This document shows positions 22,538 through 32,270 of a DNA stretch of 64,000 nucleotides, piece by piece. This DNA is from Candidatus Contendobacter odensis Run_B_J11 (GTDB taxonomy: Bacteria; Pseudomonadota; Gammaproteobacteria; Competibacterales; Competibacteraceae), in assembly GCF_000531125.1 (NCBI RefSeq), contig NZ_CBTK010000302.1, positions 25,120-89,119 on the forward strand. Direction: 5' to 3'. A model generated the notes under the pieces. It had not been told where the DNA came from. It was given only the letters and a program-made list of their open reading frames with translations, and searched no databases. Position numbers and translations under genes: made by a program. How positions within the stretch are numbered: position 1 is the stretch's first letter; every line of letters starts with the position of its first letter.

Positions 22538-22592
22538 CCGGGGAGCGCAACCCCTCTGAGCCGTAGGTTGCACCGAGGCACTGCGCTCCCGG
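22538..22592. repeat. Imperfect hairpin element
   Basis: Outer arms CCGGGGAGCGCA and TGCGCTCCCGG pair around a region containing GTAGGTTGCACCGAGG. It may be another REP-type element; only one copy was found in this window. Confidence 0.45.
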
Positions 22593-22837
22593 ATTAGGCA
22601 AATGACCCGGTATCATGTTACATTCAGCGCCGAGTTTGTCGCGGTGCGATCCGGTTCGCGCCCCGAGGTTCCAGCCGTTCCTCCCGGAATTGTCATCAGC
22701 GGTTCATCCAACCCCTGTCCCTCCAGCAAACCCGCCGTGGTTCGCCCCTGTCGGGGCTCCCCGATGACCCCAATTCACTCGTTCTGCCTGGACCGGTTCC
22801 ATGCGCCCCGCATGGGCAGGCGGATTCAGGAGCTTAC

Positions 22838-24181
22838 ATGCCATTTGCTATCCTCGGCCTGGCCGATGACTTGGTGCGCGCCGTTGCCGCCCAAGGCTAT
22901 ACCACGCCTACCCCGATTCAAGCGCAAGCCATTCCCGTGATTCTGGCCGGACGCGATCTGCTCGCCGCTGCCCAGACCGGCACCGGCAAAACCGCCGCCT
23001 TCACCTTGCCGCTGTTACAGCGCCTGGACATTCGCCGCGAAGGCCGGTTGTTACCGCCCGGTCGGCCGCGTGCGCTGGTAGTCACCCCCACCCGTGAGCT
23101 GGCCGCCCAGATCGTTGAGAGCGTTCGCGTCTATGGCCGCCACCTCGCCCCCCGCACTGCGTTGCTGGTCGGCGGCGTCAGCATGAAACCGCAGTTTGAT
23201 GCGTTGCGACGCGGCGTCGATGTCCTGGTCGCCACCCCAGGGCGGCTGCTGGACCATATCAGCCAGAAAACGGTTAACCTGTCCAACGTCGAGATTCTGG
23301 TGCTGGACGAGGCTGACCGGATGCTGGATCTCGGCTTCCTGCCGGCGATCCGCCGCCTGTTGGCGCTGTTGCCCAAGCGTCGGCAAACCCTGCTGTTTTC
23401 GGCGACCTTCGCTGAACCAATTCGCCAACTGTCCGGCGACTTCATGAACGACCCGGCGGTGATTGACGTAGCCCCGCGTAATGCGCCCGCCGATCTGGTG
23501 GATCAGCAGGTGCATCCGGTGGATCAGGATCGGAAAGCGGCCCTGCTCAGTCACCTGTTAAGTGCCGGTGAACGTGATGCAACCCTGGTCTTTACCCGTA
23601 CCAAGCACGGCGCCGACCGATTGAGTCGCCAGCTCGAACGTGATGGCATCCGCACCGCCGCCCTGCATGGCAACAAGAGCCAGTCGGCTCGTACCCGCGC
23701 CCTGGATGATTTCAAGCAGGGCCGGATTCAGGTCTTGGTTGCAACCGATATTGCCGCCCGTGGTCTGGACATCGTGCAGTTGCCGCGAGTGGTGAATTAC
23801 GAATTGCCGCATGTGCCGGAGGACTACGTCCATCGGATTGGGCGCACCGGTCGGGCAGGTTGCACCGGGCTGGCGGTATCGCTGGTCAGTGAAGATGAGA
23901 CGTCGCGCCTGCACACCATCCAGCGACTGCTGGGCCGCACTCTGCCATCATCCGTGGTCGAAGGTTTTGCACCTAGCCCGGTGCGCCGTTCACCGACAGC
24001 GCCAGCGTCGGCGGCTCCCGGTGCGCGGCGGCACCATCCTCAGCGCGGCTCCTCAAGCGGAGAGCGGTCTGGATCGTCCTCCTCGCGGCGGCCTGCCGGT
24101 TCAGGGGGAGCGGCAGGAGACTCCTCCCAGCGGCGCACCTATCACCAGACCCGACGGGTCACGACAGCGGGAGGCCGTTAA
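22838..24181 (+). CDS. rhlE: DEAD-box RNA helicase, RhlE-like
   Basis: ATP-dependent RNA helicase for RNA remodelling. Motifs in order: Q-motif ([13 protein letters not shown]), I (AQTGTGKTA), Ia (PTRELA), Ib (TPGRL), II (DEAD), III (SAT), IV-V ([24 protein letters not shown]) and VI ([10 protein letters not shown]). The 447 residues end in a Ser/Arg/Gly-rich disordered tail, as in RhlE. The stop overlaps the next ATG (TAATG). The long C-rich leader could give cold-inducible control, but I see no specific element. RhlE rather than SrmB/CsdA is judged from size and tail. Confidence 0.92.
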   Translation: MPFAILGLADDLVRAVAAQGYTTPTPIQAQAIPVILAGRDLLAAAQTGTGKTAAFTLPLLQRLDIRREGRLLPPGRPRALVVTPTRELAAQIVESVRVYGRHLAPRTALLVGGVSMKPQFDALRRGVDVLVATPGRLLDHISQKTVNLSNVEILVLDEADRMLDLGFLPAIRRLLALLPKRRQTLLFSATFAEPIRQLSGDFMNDPAVIDVAPRNAPADLVDQQVHPVDQDRKAALLSHLLSAGERDATLVFTRTKHGADRLSRQLERDGIRTAALHGNKSQSARTRALDDFKQGRIQVLVATDIAARGLDIVQLPRVVNYELPHVPEDYVHRIGRTGRAGCTGLAVSLVSEDETSRLHTIQRLLGRTLPSSVVEGFAPSPVRRSPTAPASAAPGARRHHPQRGSSSGERSGSSSSRRPAGSGGAAGDSSQRRTYHQTRRVTTAGGR

Positions 24182-24453
24182 TGAAAACAGTTTTTGTCGG
24201 CAATTTGCCATCGGATACGACGGAACAGGAAGTCACCGAGATGTTCGCAGCGTATGGGCGGGTCCATGGACTTCGGCTGACGCAGGACGTGTTTACCGGC
24301 GCCTGTCGTGGCTTTGGCTTCGTCAAGATGGAGGGCCATGAGGCCCGCGCCGCGATTGGTGCGCTCAATGGCCGCGAATTGCGTGGTCAGCGGCTGAAAG
24401 TGAACGAGGAACGCGCACCGACTGACCGAGGCGGCGGTCGCCATCGCCGTTAG
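24181..24453 (+). CDS. Single-RRM RNA-binding protein
   Basis: A 90-residue protein consisting of one RNA-recognition motif with RNP2 (KTVFVGNLP) and RNP1 (CRGFGFVKM), ending in a short basic Arg/Gly tail. Such glycine-rich RRM proteins occur in cyanobacteria and some proteobacteria and bind single-stranded RNA, often under cold stress. The ATG overlaps the helicase stop by one base, so the two are translationally coupled and probably act on the same RNAs. Confidence 0.92.
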   Translation: MKTVFVGNLPSDTTEQEVTEMFAAYGRVHGLRLTQDVFTGACRGFGFVKMEGHEARAAIGALNGRELRGQRLKVNEERAPTDRGGGRHRR

Positions 24454-24494
24454 TTATTCGTCCAACGCGGGAAACGAGCGAGGCGTGTGAGCGA

Positions 24495-26678
24495 CTACGT
24501 TGAATCTGCCGCCCCGGCCTCGCTCAGCTTTTCCGCCAGCCGCCGGGCGCCCGAATAGTCGGGCTTGCCGGAACCCAGTAGCGGAATCTCGCGCACCACG
24601 ATGACCTGCCGGGGAAGATGCAACTCACTCAGTCCGGCACGGTGAGTGGCGGCAATCAATTCCTGGCGGTCAGCATCCCGGTGGGTCGTCAGCAACACGA
24701 TACTCTCACCCTTCACCGGGTCCGGCAGGTTGAGCGCGGTGTGCTGGTCTTCCGGCCAGCAGTCAGCGGCCAGTTGCTCGACCGTCGTCAGTGAAATCAT
24801 CTCGCCGCCGATTTTGGCGAAGCGCTTGGCCCGACCGAGCAGGGTGATGAACCCGTCGCTGTCGATGCGGACGATATCGCCGGTGTCGTGCCAACCCAAC
24901 CCGCGCTGGGTCTGCGGCGGAATTACGCACCCCGGTTGCTCGGACCGCAGATAACCCGCCATCACATTCGCCCCCCGTACACACAGCAGCCCGCCCTCGA
25001 CGATGCCGGCGACCGGCTCCAAATAGTAGTCCAGCCCTGGTGCCAGTTTACCCACGGTGCCACTGCGATGGTGGCGGCGGCTGTTGGTTGCCACCACCGG
25101 GCTGGCCTCAGTCAGACCATAGCCTTCGCTGATGCGGAGGCCAAACTTCTCGGCCCACAACCGGCGCGTTTCTTCGCGCAACGGTTCCGCACCCATCACC
25201 ACCAGTCGCACCCTGAAAAAATCGTAGGGATCGGCGTGCCGCCCGTAGCCCATCAGGAAGGTGTTGGTGCCGAACAGTACTGTGGCGCTGCGCTCGTAGG
25301 CCAGTTCCGGGATAAGGTGATAGTGCAGCGGCGAAGGGTAAAGAATGACCCGGGTTCCGAGTAGCAGCGGGGTGAGCGTTGCGGTAGTCAGGCCAAAGGC
25401 GTGAAACAGCGGCAGCGGGTTCAAAATCACGTCGCACGGCATGATATCCAGCATCGCCCGCGCCTGGGCGACATTGGCCAGCAAGTTGCGATGGGTTAGC
25501 ACCACGCCCTTTGGCGCCCGCTCGGAACCGGAAGTGAACAGGATCACCGCCGGATCGTCGCCGCGCACCGCCCCAGCCCAGTGGCGGAAACTGTGTTCCG
25601 GAACCAGCGCCTGCGCCAGCCCGCGTAATTTTACCCGCAGCGTGGCCCGTGGCCGCACATCCTCCAGGAACAGCATTTGAAACCGCTCGCTCAACGCGGC
25701 GATGGGTGCTTGCAGGTTGGCGGTGACTACGAAGGTCCGTGAGGTACAGATCGTGCGCACTTCAGCGGTGCGGCAGGCGCTAATGAGATCATGAATGCCC
25801 GCAGTGAAATTGAGTATCACCGGCACCCGCCCGCGCAAGTGCAACGCCAGAAGGCTAATCACGGCAGCAGCGGCATTCGGCAGCAACAGACCCACGTTGC
25901 GTTGGCCGACACAGGTTGCTTCCAGCAATTCCGCCAGGATGAAAGCGCGGGTGAACAGCGCCCGCCAACCCAGCCGTTGCCCTTGTGCGTCTTCGAGAAC
26001 GATCCCACCGCTGCTGTGCCGCTTCCAGGTTTCCAGCATGGATACCACCAGCGGTTGATCGATCACCGTTCCGGCATACGCCAGTTCGGTCATCCACTCG
26101 TCCAGTTGCCGGCCGAGATACTGGCGGCGGGCGCGACCGTTACCGGCGATGGCGGTCAGCCGGCGCGGTGGCAGCAGGGTCAGACGGATGTGCGGCAACA
26201 TCTGTCGTCGCATCTTGCCGCCCAGGCGTGACAGCAGACTGTATTGCGCACCCTCGATGTAAACCGGCAATAGCGCGGCGTCGGCTTTATCCGCCGCCAG
26301 CGCTGGCCCTTCGTAAATTTTCATCAGCGCCCCGGTGACGCTGATCCGACCTTCCGGGAACACCGCCACCCGCTCGCCGGCCTTGAGGTGCTGAATCAGG
26401 ATTTTCAGATACAGCGGATTGGTCGGATCGATGCTGATATGGCGGGTGATGGCGATGAACGGCTTGATCCACCAATGCCGGGCCATGTGGGTATTGATCA
26501 CGAAGACCGGCAGATCCGGTAGAAATGCTGCCAGCAACGCTCCATCCAGATAGGACACATGGTTGGCGATGATCAGCAACCGTGGCTCGTGGTGTGGGTA
26601 ATGTTCCCAGCCGCGCAATTCTACCCGGAACAGCCCGCGAAACAGGTAGCGGGCCAGCCGTTGCAACAGGCGGCGCAT
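24495..26678 (-). CDS. aas: Bifunctional acyltransferase/acyl-ACP synthetase (Aas-like)
   Basis: Two domains in 727 residues. The N-terminal PlsC-type acyltransferase (about 1-220) has NHVSYLDG (HX4D) and FPEGRISVTG; the C-terminal AMP-binding enzyme (about 225-720) has VILFTSGSERAPKGVVLTHRN, EGYGLTEASPV and GWHDTGDIVRIDSDGFITLLGRAKRFAKIGGEMI. In E. coli, Aas re-acylates 2-acyl-lysophosphatidylethanolamine using acyl carrier protein bound at the inner membrane. Size and domain order match. It begins 3 bases after prfC and is likely read from the same message. Confidence 0.9.
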   Translation of the reverse strand: MRRLLQRLARYLFRGLFRVELRGWEHYPHHEPRLLIIANHVSYLDGALLAAFLPDLPVFVINTHMARHWWIKPFIAITRHISIDPTNPLYLKILIQHLKAGERVAVFPEGRISVTGALMKIYEGPALAADKADAALLPVYIEGAQYSLLSRLGGKMRRQMLPHIRLTLLPPRRLTAIAGNGRARRQYLGRQLDEWMTELAYAGTVIDQPLVVSMLETWKRHSSGGIVLEDAQGQRLGWRALFTRAFILAELLEATCVGQRNVGLLLPNAAAAVISLLALHLRGRVPVILNFTAGIHDLISACRTAEVRTICTSRTFVVTANLQAPIAALSERFQMLFLEDVRPRATLRVKLRGLAQALVPEHSFRHWAGAVRGDDPAVILFTSGSERAPKGVVLTHRNLLANVAQARAMLDIMPCDVILNPLPLFHAFGLTTATLTPLLLGTRVILYPSPLHYHLIPELAYERSATVLFGTNTFLMGYGRHADPYDFFRVRLVVMGAEPLREETRRLWAEKFGLRISEGYGLTEASPVVATNSRRHHRSGTVGKLAPGLDYYLEPVAGIVEGGLLCVRGANVMAGYLRSEQPGCVIPPQTQRGLGWHDTGDIVRIDSDGFITLLGRAKRFAKIGGEMISLTTVEQLAADCWPEDQHTALNLPDPVKGESIVLLTTHRDADRQELIAATHRAGLSELHLPRQVIVVREIPLLGSGKPDYSGARRLAEKLSEAGAADST

Positions 26679-26681
26679 GGC

Positions 26682-28274
26682 TCAGTGCAATCCGTGTTCG
26701 CGGGTGGCGGCAAAGTGCACTTCCGGCCAGCGTTCCTGGGTCAGTTGCAGATTGACCCGGCTGGGGGCGATGTAGACCAGTTCGCCGTGATGGTCCAGTG
26801 CCAGGTTGTCATGCAGCTTGGTTTTGAATTCCTCAAAGCGCTTGGCGTCAGCGCAACGGACCCAGCGGGCGGTAGTGACATTGATGTTCTCGAAGCCGCA
26901 CTCGACTCCGTATTCGCCGCGCAGGCGGAAAGCGGCCACGTCAAATTGCAGAATCCCGACCGCGCCCAGAATCAGATCGTTGCTGTTCAACGGTCGAAAC
27001 AGTTGGGTTGCGCCTTCCTCGCAAAGCTGTTCCAGACCTTTTTGCAGTGCTTTCATTTTCAGTGGATCGCGCAGGCGGGCGCGGCGGAATAACTCCGGGG
27101 CGAAGTCGGGAATGCCGGTAAATTGCAGGTCTTCGCCTTGGGTGAAAGTGTCGCCGATGCGGATAGTGCCGTGATTGTGCAGACCGAGAATGTCGCCAGG
27201 ATAGGCGGCCTCGGCGTGTTCGCGCTCGGCAGCCATGAAGGTCAGGGCGTCGGCGATCTTGATGTCGCGGCCCAGCCGGACATGCCGCGCCTTCATCCCG
27301 GGCTGATAGCTGCCGGAACAGACTCGCAGGAAGGCGATGCGGTCACGGTGTTGCGGATCCATGTTCGCCTGAATCTTGAACACGAAGCCGGTGAACGCTT
27401 CCTCTTCGGCGGCAATCTCGCGATTGGCGGTAGCATGGGGGCGCGGCAGTGGGGCGTATTCGACGAAGCCATCCAGCATTTCCTGCACCCCAAAGTTGGT
27501 CAACGCCGAGCCAAAAAATACCGGAGCCATCCGTCCAGCCAAGTAGTCGTCTACATTGAAGGCATGGCTGGCGCCGCGCACCAGTTCAATTTCCTCACGC
27601 AAGGCGTGCGCCCGATCCACACCCAAGACCTGATCAACCTCCGGGCTGTGCAGTCGGTGCAGAAGGTGACCCGTATTGATTCGGCCATCGCGGGACGGGT
27701 CGTAAAAGTGGATGAAATCCTGGTCGAGATGGTAGACACCCTTCAATTCCCGGCCCATGCCAATCGGCCAGGTGACCGGCGCACAGCGGATTTTCAGAAC
27801 ATTTTCAACCTCGTCCAGCAGGTCAATCGGCTCGCGGCCATCCCGGTCCAGCTTATTAATGAAAGTGAAAATTGGGGTATCGCGCAAGCGGCAGACTTCC
27901 ATCAGCTTGATGGTGCGCTCCTCAACGCCCTTGGCGCAGTCAATCACCATCAGCGCCGAATCCACTGCGGTCAGGGTGCGGTAGGTGTCTTCGGAGAAGT
28001 CTTCATGGCCGGGGGTATCGAGCAGGTTGATGATGCGGTCGCGATAGGGAAACTGCATCACCGAGGAGGTGACCGAAATGCCGCGCTGCTGCTCCAGTTC
28101 CATCCAGTCGCTGGTGGCGTGGCGGGTGGCCTTGCGACCCTTGATGGTGCCGGCTAACTGGATGGCGCCGCCGAACAGTAGCAGTTTTTCAGTCAGTGTG
28201 GTCTTGCCGGCATCAGGGTGGGAGATGATAGCGAAAGTGCGCCGGCGCTGGAGTTCATTGAGAAAGGTGGTCAT
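26682..28274 (-). CDS. prfC: Peptide chain release factor 3
   Basis: GTPase that recycles RF1/RF2 from the ribosome after termination. The 530 residues contain G1 ([15 protein letters not shown]), the [25 protein letters not shown] switch region, G3 ([16 protein letters not shown]), G4 (NKLDRD) and the RF3 C-terminal domain ending in [10 protein letters not shown]. Full length. It leads a two-gene unit with aas. Confidence 0.96.
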   Translation of the reverse strand: MTTFLNELQRRRTFAIISHPDAGKTTLTEKLLLFGGAIQLAGTIKGRKATRHATSDWMELEQQRGISVTSSVMQFPYRDRIINLLDTPGHEDFSEDTYRTLTAVDSALMVIDCAKGVEERTIKLMEVCRLRDTPIFTFINKLDRDGREPIDLLDEVENVLKIRCAPVTWPIGMGRELKGVYHLDQDFIHFYDPSRDGRINTGHLLHRLHSPEVDQVLGVDRAHALREEIELVRGASHAFNVDDYLAGRMAPVFFGSALTNFGVQEMLDGFVEYAPLPRPHATANREIAAEEEAFTGFVFKIQANMDPQHRDRIAFLRVCSGSYQPGMKARHVRLGRDIKIADALTFMAAEREHAEAAYPGDILGLHNHGTIRIGDTFTQGEDLQFTGIPDFAPELFRRARLRDPLKMKALQKGLEQLCEEGATQLFRPLNSNDLILGAVGILQFDVAAFRLRGEYGVECGFENINVTTARWVRCADAKRFEEFKTKLHDNLALDHHGELVYIAPSRVNLQLTQERWPEVHFAATREHGLH

Positions 28275-28415
28275 TGCGGGTCGGGGGTCATCGCGGTTGG
28301 AAAGGTGCGCGATTTTACCCGATTAGCGATAAAGGTGGATCGATCAGCGTCATCGAAATTGAGAAATAGATATTGAAATAAATAAGTTAGCTTCCCTGAG
28401 AACAGATCCTGCCGA

Positions 28416-28709
28416 TTACTGTTCGGCATCCTTTTCGATTGATACGTTGTGGTCCGGCTCGCTGTTGATCAGTGAGTCCGCGTTGCTCGTCGTGGCAGTG
28501 GCGGCGGCTTCTGTGGAGGAATGTTGAGCCTGCCCAGAGAAGGTTCGGTTGGCGTTCAAGGCCATGTCGCCACCCCGTGCGCTCGCCGGACACGGCGCAG
28601 CCTGGTAGAAAATCCGTCCACTCACCTCGACACACTTGTTCGCCGCCAGCGCCGGTGCGGTGAGTAAGGCCAACAGCAGCATCGTCCAACCTTTATTCTC
28701 GTATTTCAT
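28416..28709 (-). CDS. Small exported protein, DUF4124-like N-terminus
   Basis: A 97-residue protein with a signal peptide (MKYENKGWTMLLLALLTAPALA) followed by NKCVEVSGRIFYQAAPCPA. This Cys-containing strand pattern resembles DUF4124 proteins. The rest is Ala/Ser/Asn-rich and acidic and probably disordered. GGAGAA lies 6 bases before the ATG at 28709; earlier in-frame starts are not supported. It is a single gene next to the 112-base repeat. Confidence 0.68.
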   Translation of the reverse strand: MKYENKGWTMLLLALLTAPALAANKCVEVSGRIFYQAAPCPASARGGDMALNANRTFSGQAQHSSTEAAATATTSNADSLINSEPDHNVSIEKDAEQ

Positions 28710-28775
28710 GACATTCTCCGATCCGAGTGTTTCTTTTTGTTCTGATGGGTAACCGCAATCCAGCCTTTTGTTTTC

Positions 28776-28887
28776 AGGACTTTCGCTTTCCGTCATTCCC
28801 GCATAGGCGGGAATCCAGTAAGCCGCTGAAAAGCCTGGATACCCGCTTTCGCGGGTATGACGAATTTACGGGTTTAGCGAAAGTCCT
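28776..28887 (-). repeat. 112-base dispersed repeat with 12-base terminal inverted repeats (copy 2)
   Basis: Inverted relative to the copy at 22265-22376, same length, with perfect ends AGGACTTTCGCT and AGCGAAAGTCCT. A solo end (AGCGAAAGTCCT) occurs again at 28950-28961, suggesting a partly deleted second element here. Confidence 0.85.
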
Positions 28888-28963
28888 GGGAGTGATTATC
28901 TGCGCAATGAGCTGCGAAACCCGCGAATTCGTGCTTATCAACCGGCCTAAGCGAAAGTCCTAA

Positions 28964-29265
28964 CTAGGAAAGAACCGGCGAGATCAACGCCTGAAATTGT
29001 GGCGGATAACCGACAATGGATGCAGTATTGCCTAAAAACGAGTCACTGACATTGCCCCAGCCGTACTCCGCCAGGACTGCCCGAAACGCGGCCTGCGTGG
29101 GATTATCGTTTTCGCCACTGAGGGGTTCAGTCGGAAACAGCGGATTCCCCGGCGACCATAATTCCACGCTGTCGGCGTGTTCCTCGAAGTACCCAAGCGA
29201 TCAATGCGGCCAATCCGCTGCTCAACCCGCATTGGATTCCATGGCATATCGTAGTTAATCAGCAC
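28964..29265 (-). pseudogene. Remnant of a superfamily 2 helicase C-terminus, frameshifted
   Basis: From 29265 down to 29191 the sequence encodes [25 protein letters not shown], the motif V-VI region of SNF2-type helicases (Arg-finger QRIGRIDR). After this point the frame changes: another frame continues from about 29190 to a stop at 28964, encoding [22 protein letters not shown] and a further 45 residues. The upstream helicase domains are absent. It is a decayed fragment, perhaps of a defence or repair helicase, beside tRNA-Ala. Confidence 0.7.
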
Positions 29266-29490
29266 CCTGGGCACTGGGCTTAAACCACTGGATTTGCCCT
29301 TGTGTCGAGTCGTTGGGTGAGTTGTACTGGGGCGATGAAGACGCTGACGATGCCGGTTTGCCCGGCCTGCGGTTCCGGTGACACGGCCGGCCACGGTCAC
29401 TCCGAGCCTGTTCACAACAGGACCCGAAGCCTCCGCGCCTGCTGCTCTATCCATAAAAACAGAACAGCGGCACTAGGCCGCTGATTGGAT

Positions 29491-29566
<76 letters not shown>

Positions 29567-29635
29567 ATGACTTTACGAGGGCGCAAACTATACAATTTTC
29601 AATGACCCTTGGCTAGACCTCACGCCGGAAAAATC

Positions 29636-30316
29636 ATGCCTCACATCTCTATTATTCTGCCGGTACTGAACGAGCAAACATCTATCAGTGGCGGACTAAG
29701 CCGCTTGCAACCGTTGCGCCAGCAGGATTGTGAATTGATCATAGTAGACGGCGGCAGCCGGGATCAAACCATGGCGCTGGCTAGACCGTTGGCAGATCGG
29801 GTGATCGCCAGCCCCAAAGGCCGTGCGGCACAGATGAACGCCGGTGCAGCGCTGGCGCAGAGTCCCCTGCTTTGGTTCCTGCACGCCGACTGCCTGCCTC
29901 CACCGGATGCGGCTGGCATCATCCGCGCCGCCTTGAACGACCCGGCCCGACATTGGGGCCGGTTTGATGTGCGCCTGTCCGGGTGTCATCCGCTGCTGCG
30001 GATGGTGGAAACCCTGATGAATCTCCGCTCCCGGCTCACCGGCATCGCCACCGGCGACCAGGGAATTTTCGTCCGCCGAGAACTATTCGAACGGGTCGGC
30101 GGTTATCCCGCCCTCGCGCTGATGGAAGACATCGCCCTCAGCCGATTGTTAAAGCGGCATGGCTGGCCGGTTTGCTTGCGCCAGCGATTGCAAACGTCCA
30201 GCCGGCGCTGGGAGCGTGACGGGATACTTCGCACCATTCTGCTGATGTGGCGACTGCGACTGGCCTATTTCCTTGGCGTCGATCCCAACCATTTGGCCCG
30301 GCTTTACTACCGCTGA
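29636..30316 (+). CDS. TIGR04283-family glycosyltransferase
   Basis: A 226-residue GT-A (family 2) glycosyltransferase: ISIILPVLNEQ, ELIIVDGGSRDQT (nucleotide-binding Asp), GRAAQMNAGAALAQSPLLWFLHADC and GDQGIFVRRELFERVGGYPALALMEDIALSRLLKR. This matches the TIGR04283 group, which pairs with TIGR04282 proteins and is named for arsenosugar biosynthesis, although most pairs lie outside arsenic loci. The ATG at 29636 is used because homology starts there. Its stop overlaps the next ATG (TGATG). Confidence 0.87.
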   Translation: MPHISIILPVLNEQTSISGGLSRLQPLRQQDCELIIVDGGSRDQTMALARPLADRVIASPKGRAAQMNAGAALAQSPLLWFLHADCLPPPDAAGIIRAALNDPARHWGRFDVRLSGCHPLLRMVETLMNLRSRLTGIATGDQGIFVRRELFERVGGYPALALMEDIALSRLLKRHGWPVCLRQRLQTSSRRWERDGILRTILLMWRLRLAYFLGVDPNHLARLYYR

Positions 30317-31008
30317 TGAGCAACGCCTACATCTTTCCTAACGCCCGCCTGCTGATCTTCGTCAAGGCGCCGATTCCCGGTCGGGTCAAAACCCGGCTGG
30401 CGGGATCATTGGGTACTCGCGGCGCAGCGAAGCTCTATAAAGAACTGTTGCGGCGCACCTTGGCTATGGCTGATGCATCCCGGCTATGCCCGATTGAACT
30501 GTGGTGTGCGCCGGATTCGCGGCACGGTTTTTTCGTCGCCTGCCGGCGGAAGTACGGGATCAGATTGCGCCGGCAGTGTACCGGCGATCTGGGTCAGCGA
30601 ATGAACCATGCTCTGAACCGGACGCTGGCCGAAGGCAATCACGCCGTACTGATCGGCAGTGACTGCATTTCGCTGGGTATCGCGGAGTTGCGCGCCGCAT
30701 TCGATCTGCTCGCCGCTGGACGGGACGCCGTGATTGGACCGGCGGCGGATGGGGGTTATGTGCTGGTTGGGCTGGGTCAGCGCTGTCCGGCCTTGTTCCG
30801 AGGCATCGCCTGGAGTACGCCCACCGTGCTGGCAACGACTCGCCGCCGGTTCAAGCGAGCGGGGGTGGACTGGGCGGAATTGCCGCTCGGCTGGGACGTT
30901 GACACCCCTACTGATCTGCGGCATCTGCGCCGAAATACTCGGTGGTATAGCGTTCCGCCCGCAGTTCCGGCGACCAGAAATCCAGCGGCAGCCCTGCCTT
31001 CAGCTTGA
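30316..31008 (+). CDS. TIGR04282-family nucleotidyl/glycosyl-transferase-like protein
   Basis: A 230-residue partner of the preceding gene. The start FVKAPIPGRVKTRLAGSLGTRGAAKLYKELLRRTL and GDLGQRMNHALNRTL, then LIGSDCISL, IGPAADGGYVLVGLG and LPLGWDVDTPTDL are the TIGR04282 pattern, related to CofC-like nucleotidyltransferases. The ATG at 30316 overlaps the previous stop by one base. The last 101 bases run antisense over the end of amrA, so the final 33 residues (a Pro/Ala-rich tail) may be non-conserved read-through. Confidence 0.87.
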   Translation: MSNAYIFPNARLLIFVKAPIPGRVKTRLAGSLGTRGAAKLYKELLRRTLAMADASRLCPIELWCAPDSRHGFFVACRRKYGIRLRRQCTGDLGQRMNHALNRTLAEGNHAVLIGSDCISLGIAELRAAFDLLAAGRDAVIGPAADGGYVLVGLGQRCPALFRGIAWSTPTVLATTRRRFKRAGVDWAELPLGWDVDTPTDLRHLRRNTRWYSVPPAVPATRNPAAALPSA

Positions 31009-31504
31009 GCTGGGTCAGGAACATATAGGGGTCGGGCAGGCTTTCCCATACTGCGGGCAAGAAGGTGGCGCGGTAGTTGTTGCAGTGCAGGATCAAACCG
31101 TCGATGCCCGGCCGCAATTGCGCCAGCAACTCCTCCTCCGATCCGAAATGCAGCGGCTCCGGTGGCGACAGCACCGAGAGGTGAAGATCCAGACTCGGAA
31201 ACTCCTCTGGCCGCAGTCGGGGAAAACGCGGATCCTCGAAGGCCGCTGCGTAAGCATGGGCAGCGACATCCTGCACCAGCGGTTGATAGGCGGCGAGCGC
31301 GCCGATACAACCACGCAACTGGCCGCCGATTTCCAGAGTCACAAAGGTCGCCCGCAACGGTCGCAAGGCGGCGGGATAGTCGTCCGGATTTACCGCCAGC
31401 GCCTGACCCTGGCGCAAACCGTGCTGAATGGAGGCGCGGGCGACATCAAGCAGTGCGGCGCGGCTTGAATTCGAGAGGGATTCAGTGGAAGACATAAGCG
31501 CCAT
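30908..31504 (-). CDS. amrA: AmmeMemoRadiSam system protein A (AMMECR1 domain)
   Basis: A 198-residue AMMECR1-domain protein with the invariant LRGCIGAL motif, FEDPRFPRLRPEEF and the LILHCNNYRATFLPAVWESLP segment. AMMECR1, MEMO1 and a radical SAM protein co-occur widely in bacteria and archaea; the reaction is not settled to my knowledge. The start overlaps the amrB stop by 23 bases. A second ATG 9 bases further in is possible. Confidence 0.92.
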   Translation of the reverse strand: MALMSSTESLSNSSRAALLDVARASIQHGLRQGQALAVNPDDYPAALRPLRATFVTLEIGGQLRGCIGALAAYQPLVQDVAAHAYAAAFEDPRFPRLRPEEFPSLDLHLSVLSPPEPLHFGSEEELLAQLRPGIDGLILHCNNYRATFLPAVWESLPDPYMFLTQLKLKAGLPLDFWSPELRAERYTTEYFGADAADQ

Positions 31505-32270
31505 ATCCTACGACTTGATCGCGGGGGCCGGCGGTATCGCCGGAATTGCGCAGATCAATCGTTTCACCGTGCAGCGCCTTACGCCGTGCGACCCACAGCA
31601 AACCGTTGACCGGATTGCGCCCGCAAGCCTGTTCGTAGCCGATGTCCTCGAAACGAAGCGCCTCGATGGCCTGCGAGGTGGCGCTGTCCAATATGTGGGC
31701 CGCCTGATAGCCGCGATAGTGGCTAAGGTCGGAACTGATTACAATGAGGGTTTCCGGCCCGCCCCACAGCGCTTCCAGTACCGCACCGACCTCTTGTGGC
31801 TGGGCATCGCCGACCACCAGTGGCACCAGCTTGAACTCACTCAGCACCTCTTGCAGGAAGGGTAAATGCACCTCCAGGCTGTGTTCCTGAGCGTGAGCCT
31901 GCTCCAGTACACTGACGTTCGGCAGCTTACGCACTTGCTCGACCGCCGCCCGGTCTACTGGAACCTGGCCCAGCGGGGTGGCAAATGCCGCCATGCCGCT
32001 CACTGCGATGCCCCGGAAACCGACTCGGTGGCTAGGACCGAGCAGCACGACTCGATGGATCACCTCACGAGCGGTCTTCAGCCGGGCGTAGGCCGACGCC
32101 GCGATAGGCCCAGAGTAGATATAACCGGCGTGCGGAACGATGATGGCCTTGGGCGGCGGATCGTCCGCTGGTTCGACCCGGCTCAGAAATTGCCATACCT
32201 GCGTATGCAGTTCCTTAGCGTCGGCTGGATAAAACAACCCCGCTACGGCGGGTGTGCGTACTGTGTGCAT
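31482..32270 (-). CDS. amrB: AmmeMemoRadiSam system protein B (MEMO1 family)
   Basis: A 262-residue MEMO1-like protein related to extradiol dioxygenases. It contains RTPAVAGLFYPAD, VPHAGYIYSG, VVLLGPSHRV and EHSLEVHLPFLQ, with candidate metal-binding histidines in the HAGY, PSH and EHSLEVH motifs. A GGGAGGG site lies 5 bases before the ATG at 32270, which decides the start. It is divergent from amrS with 161 bases between, where a shared promoter region is likely. Confidence 0.93.
   Translation of the reverse strand: MHTVRTPAVAGLFYPADAKELHTQVWQFLSRVEPADDPPPKAIIVPHAGYIYSGPIAASAYARLKTAREVIHRVVLLGPSHRVGFRGIAVSGMAAFATPLGQVPVDRAAVEQVRKLPNVSVLEQAHAQEHSLEVHLPFLQEVLSEFKLVPLVVGDAQPQEVGAVLEALWGGPETLIVISSDLSHYRGYQAAHILDSATSQAIEALRFEDIGYEQACGRNPVNGLLWVARRKALHGETIDLRNSGDTAGPRDQVVGYGAYVFH

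Larger units (their letters stand above)
22237..22837. other. 600-base intergenic region with three short repeats and a long helicase leader
   Basis: Holds a 112-base terminal-inverted-repeat element (22265-22376), a degenerate 53-base palindrome (22456-22508) and a hairpin (22538-22592). The last 240 bases form a C-rich leader in front of the DEAD-box helicase gene with small hairpins, for example CCCCTGTCGGGG near 22746. A frame from 22602 is open across the leader but its composition is not gene-like. Confidence 0.65.

Noticed and set aside
22602..22940. Plus-strand open frame in the leader of the helicase gene
   Set aside because: Pro/Arg-rich random composition, and it overlaps the helicase start in another frame.
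27123..28157. Long plus-strand open frame opposite prfC
   Set aside because: Antisense shadow of a well-conserved GTPase gene with no independent support.
29302..29484. Plus-strand frame with a CPACGSGD zinc-ribbon-like start, considered as an InsA-type transposase fragment
   Set aside because: Only one CxxC and no second half of a zinc ribbon; it lies in a decayed stretch beside a tRNA and cannot be supported.
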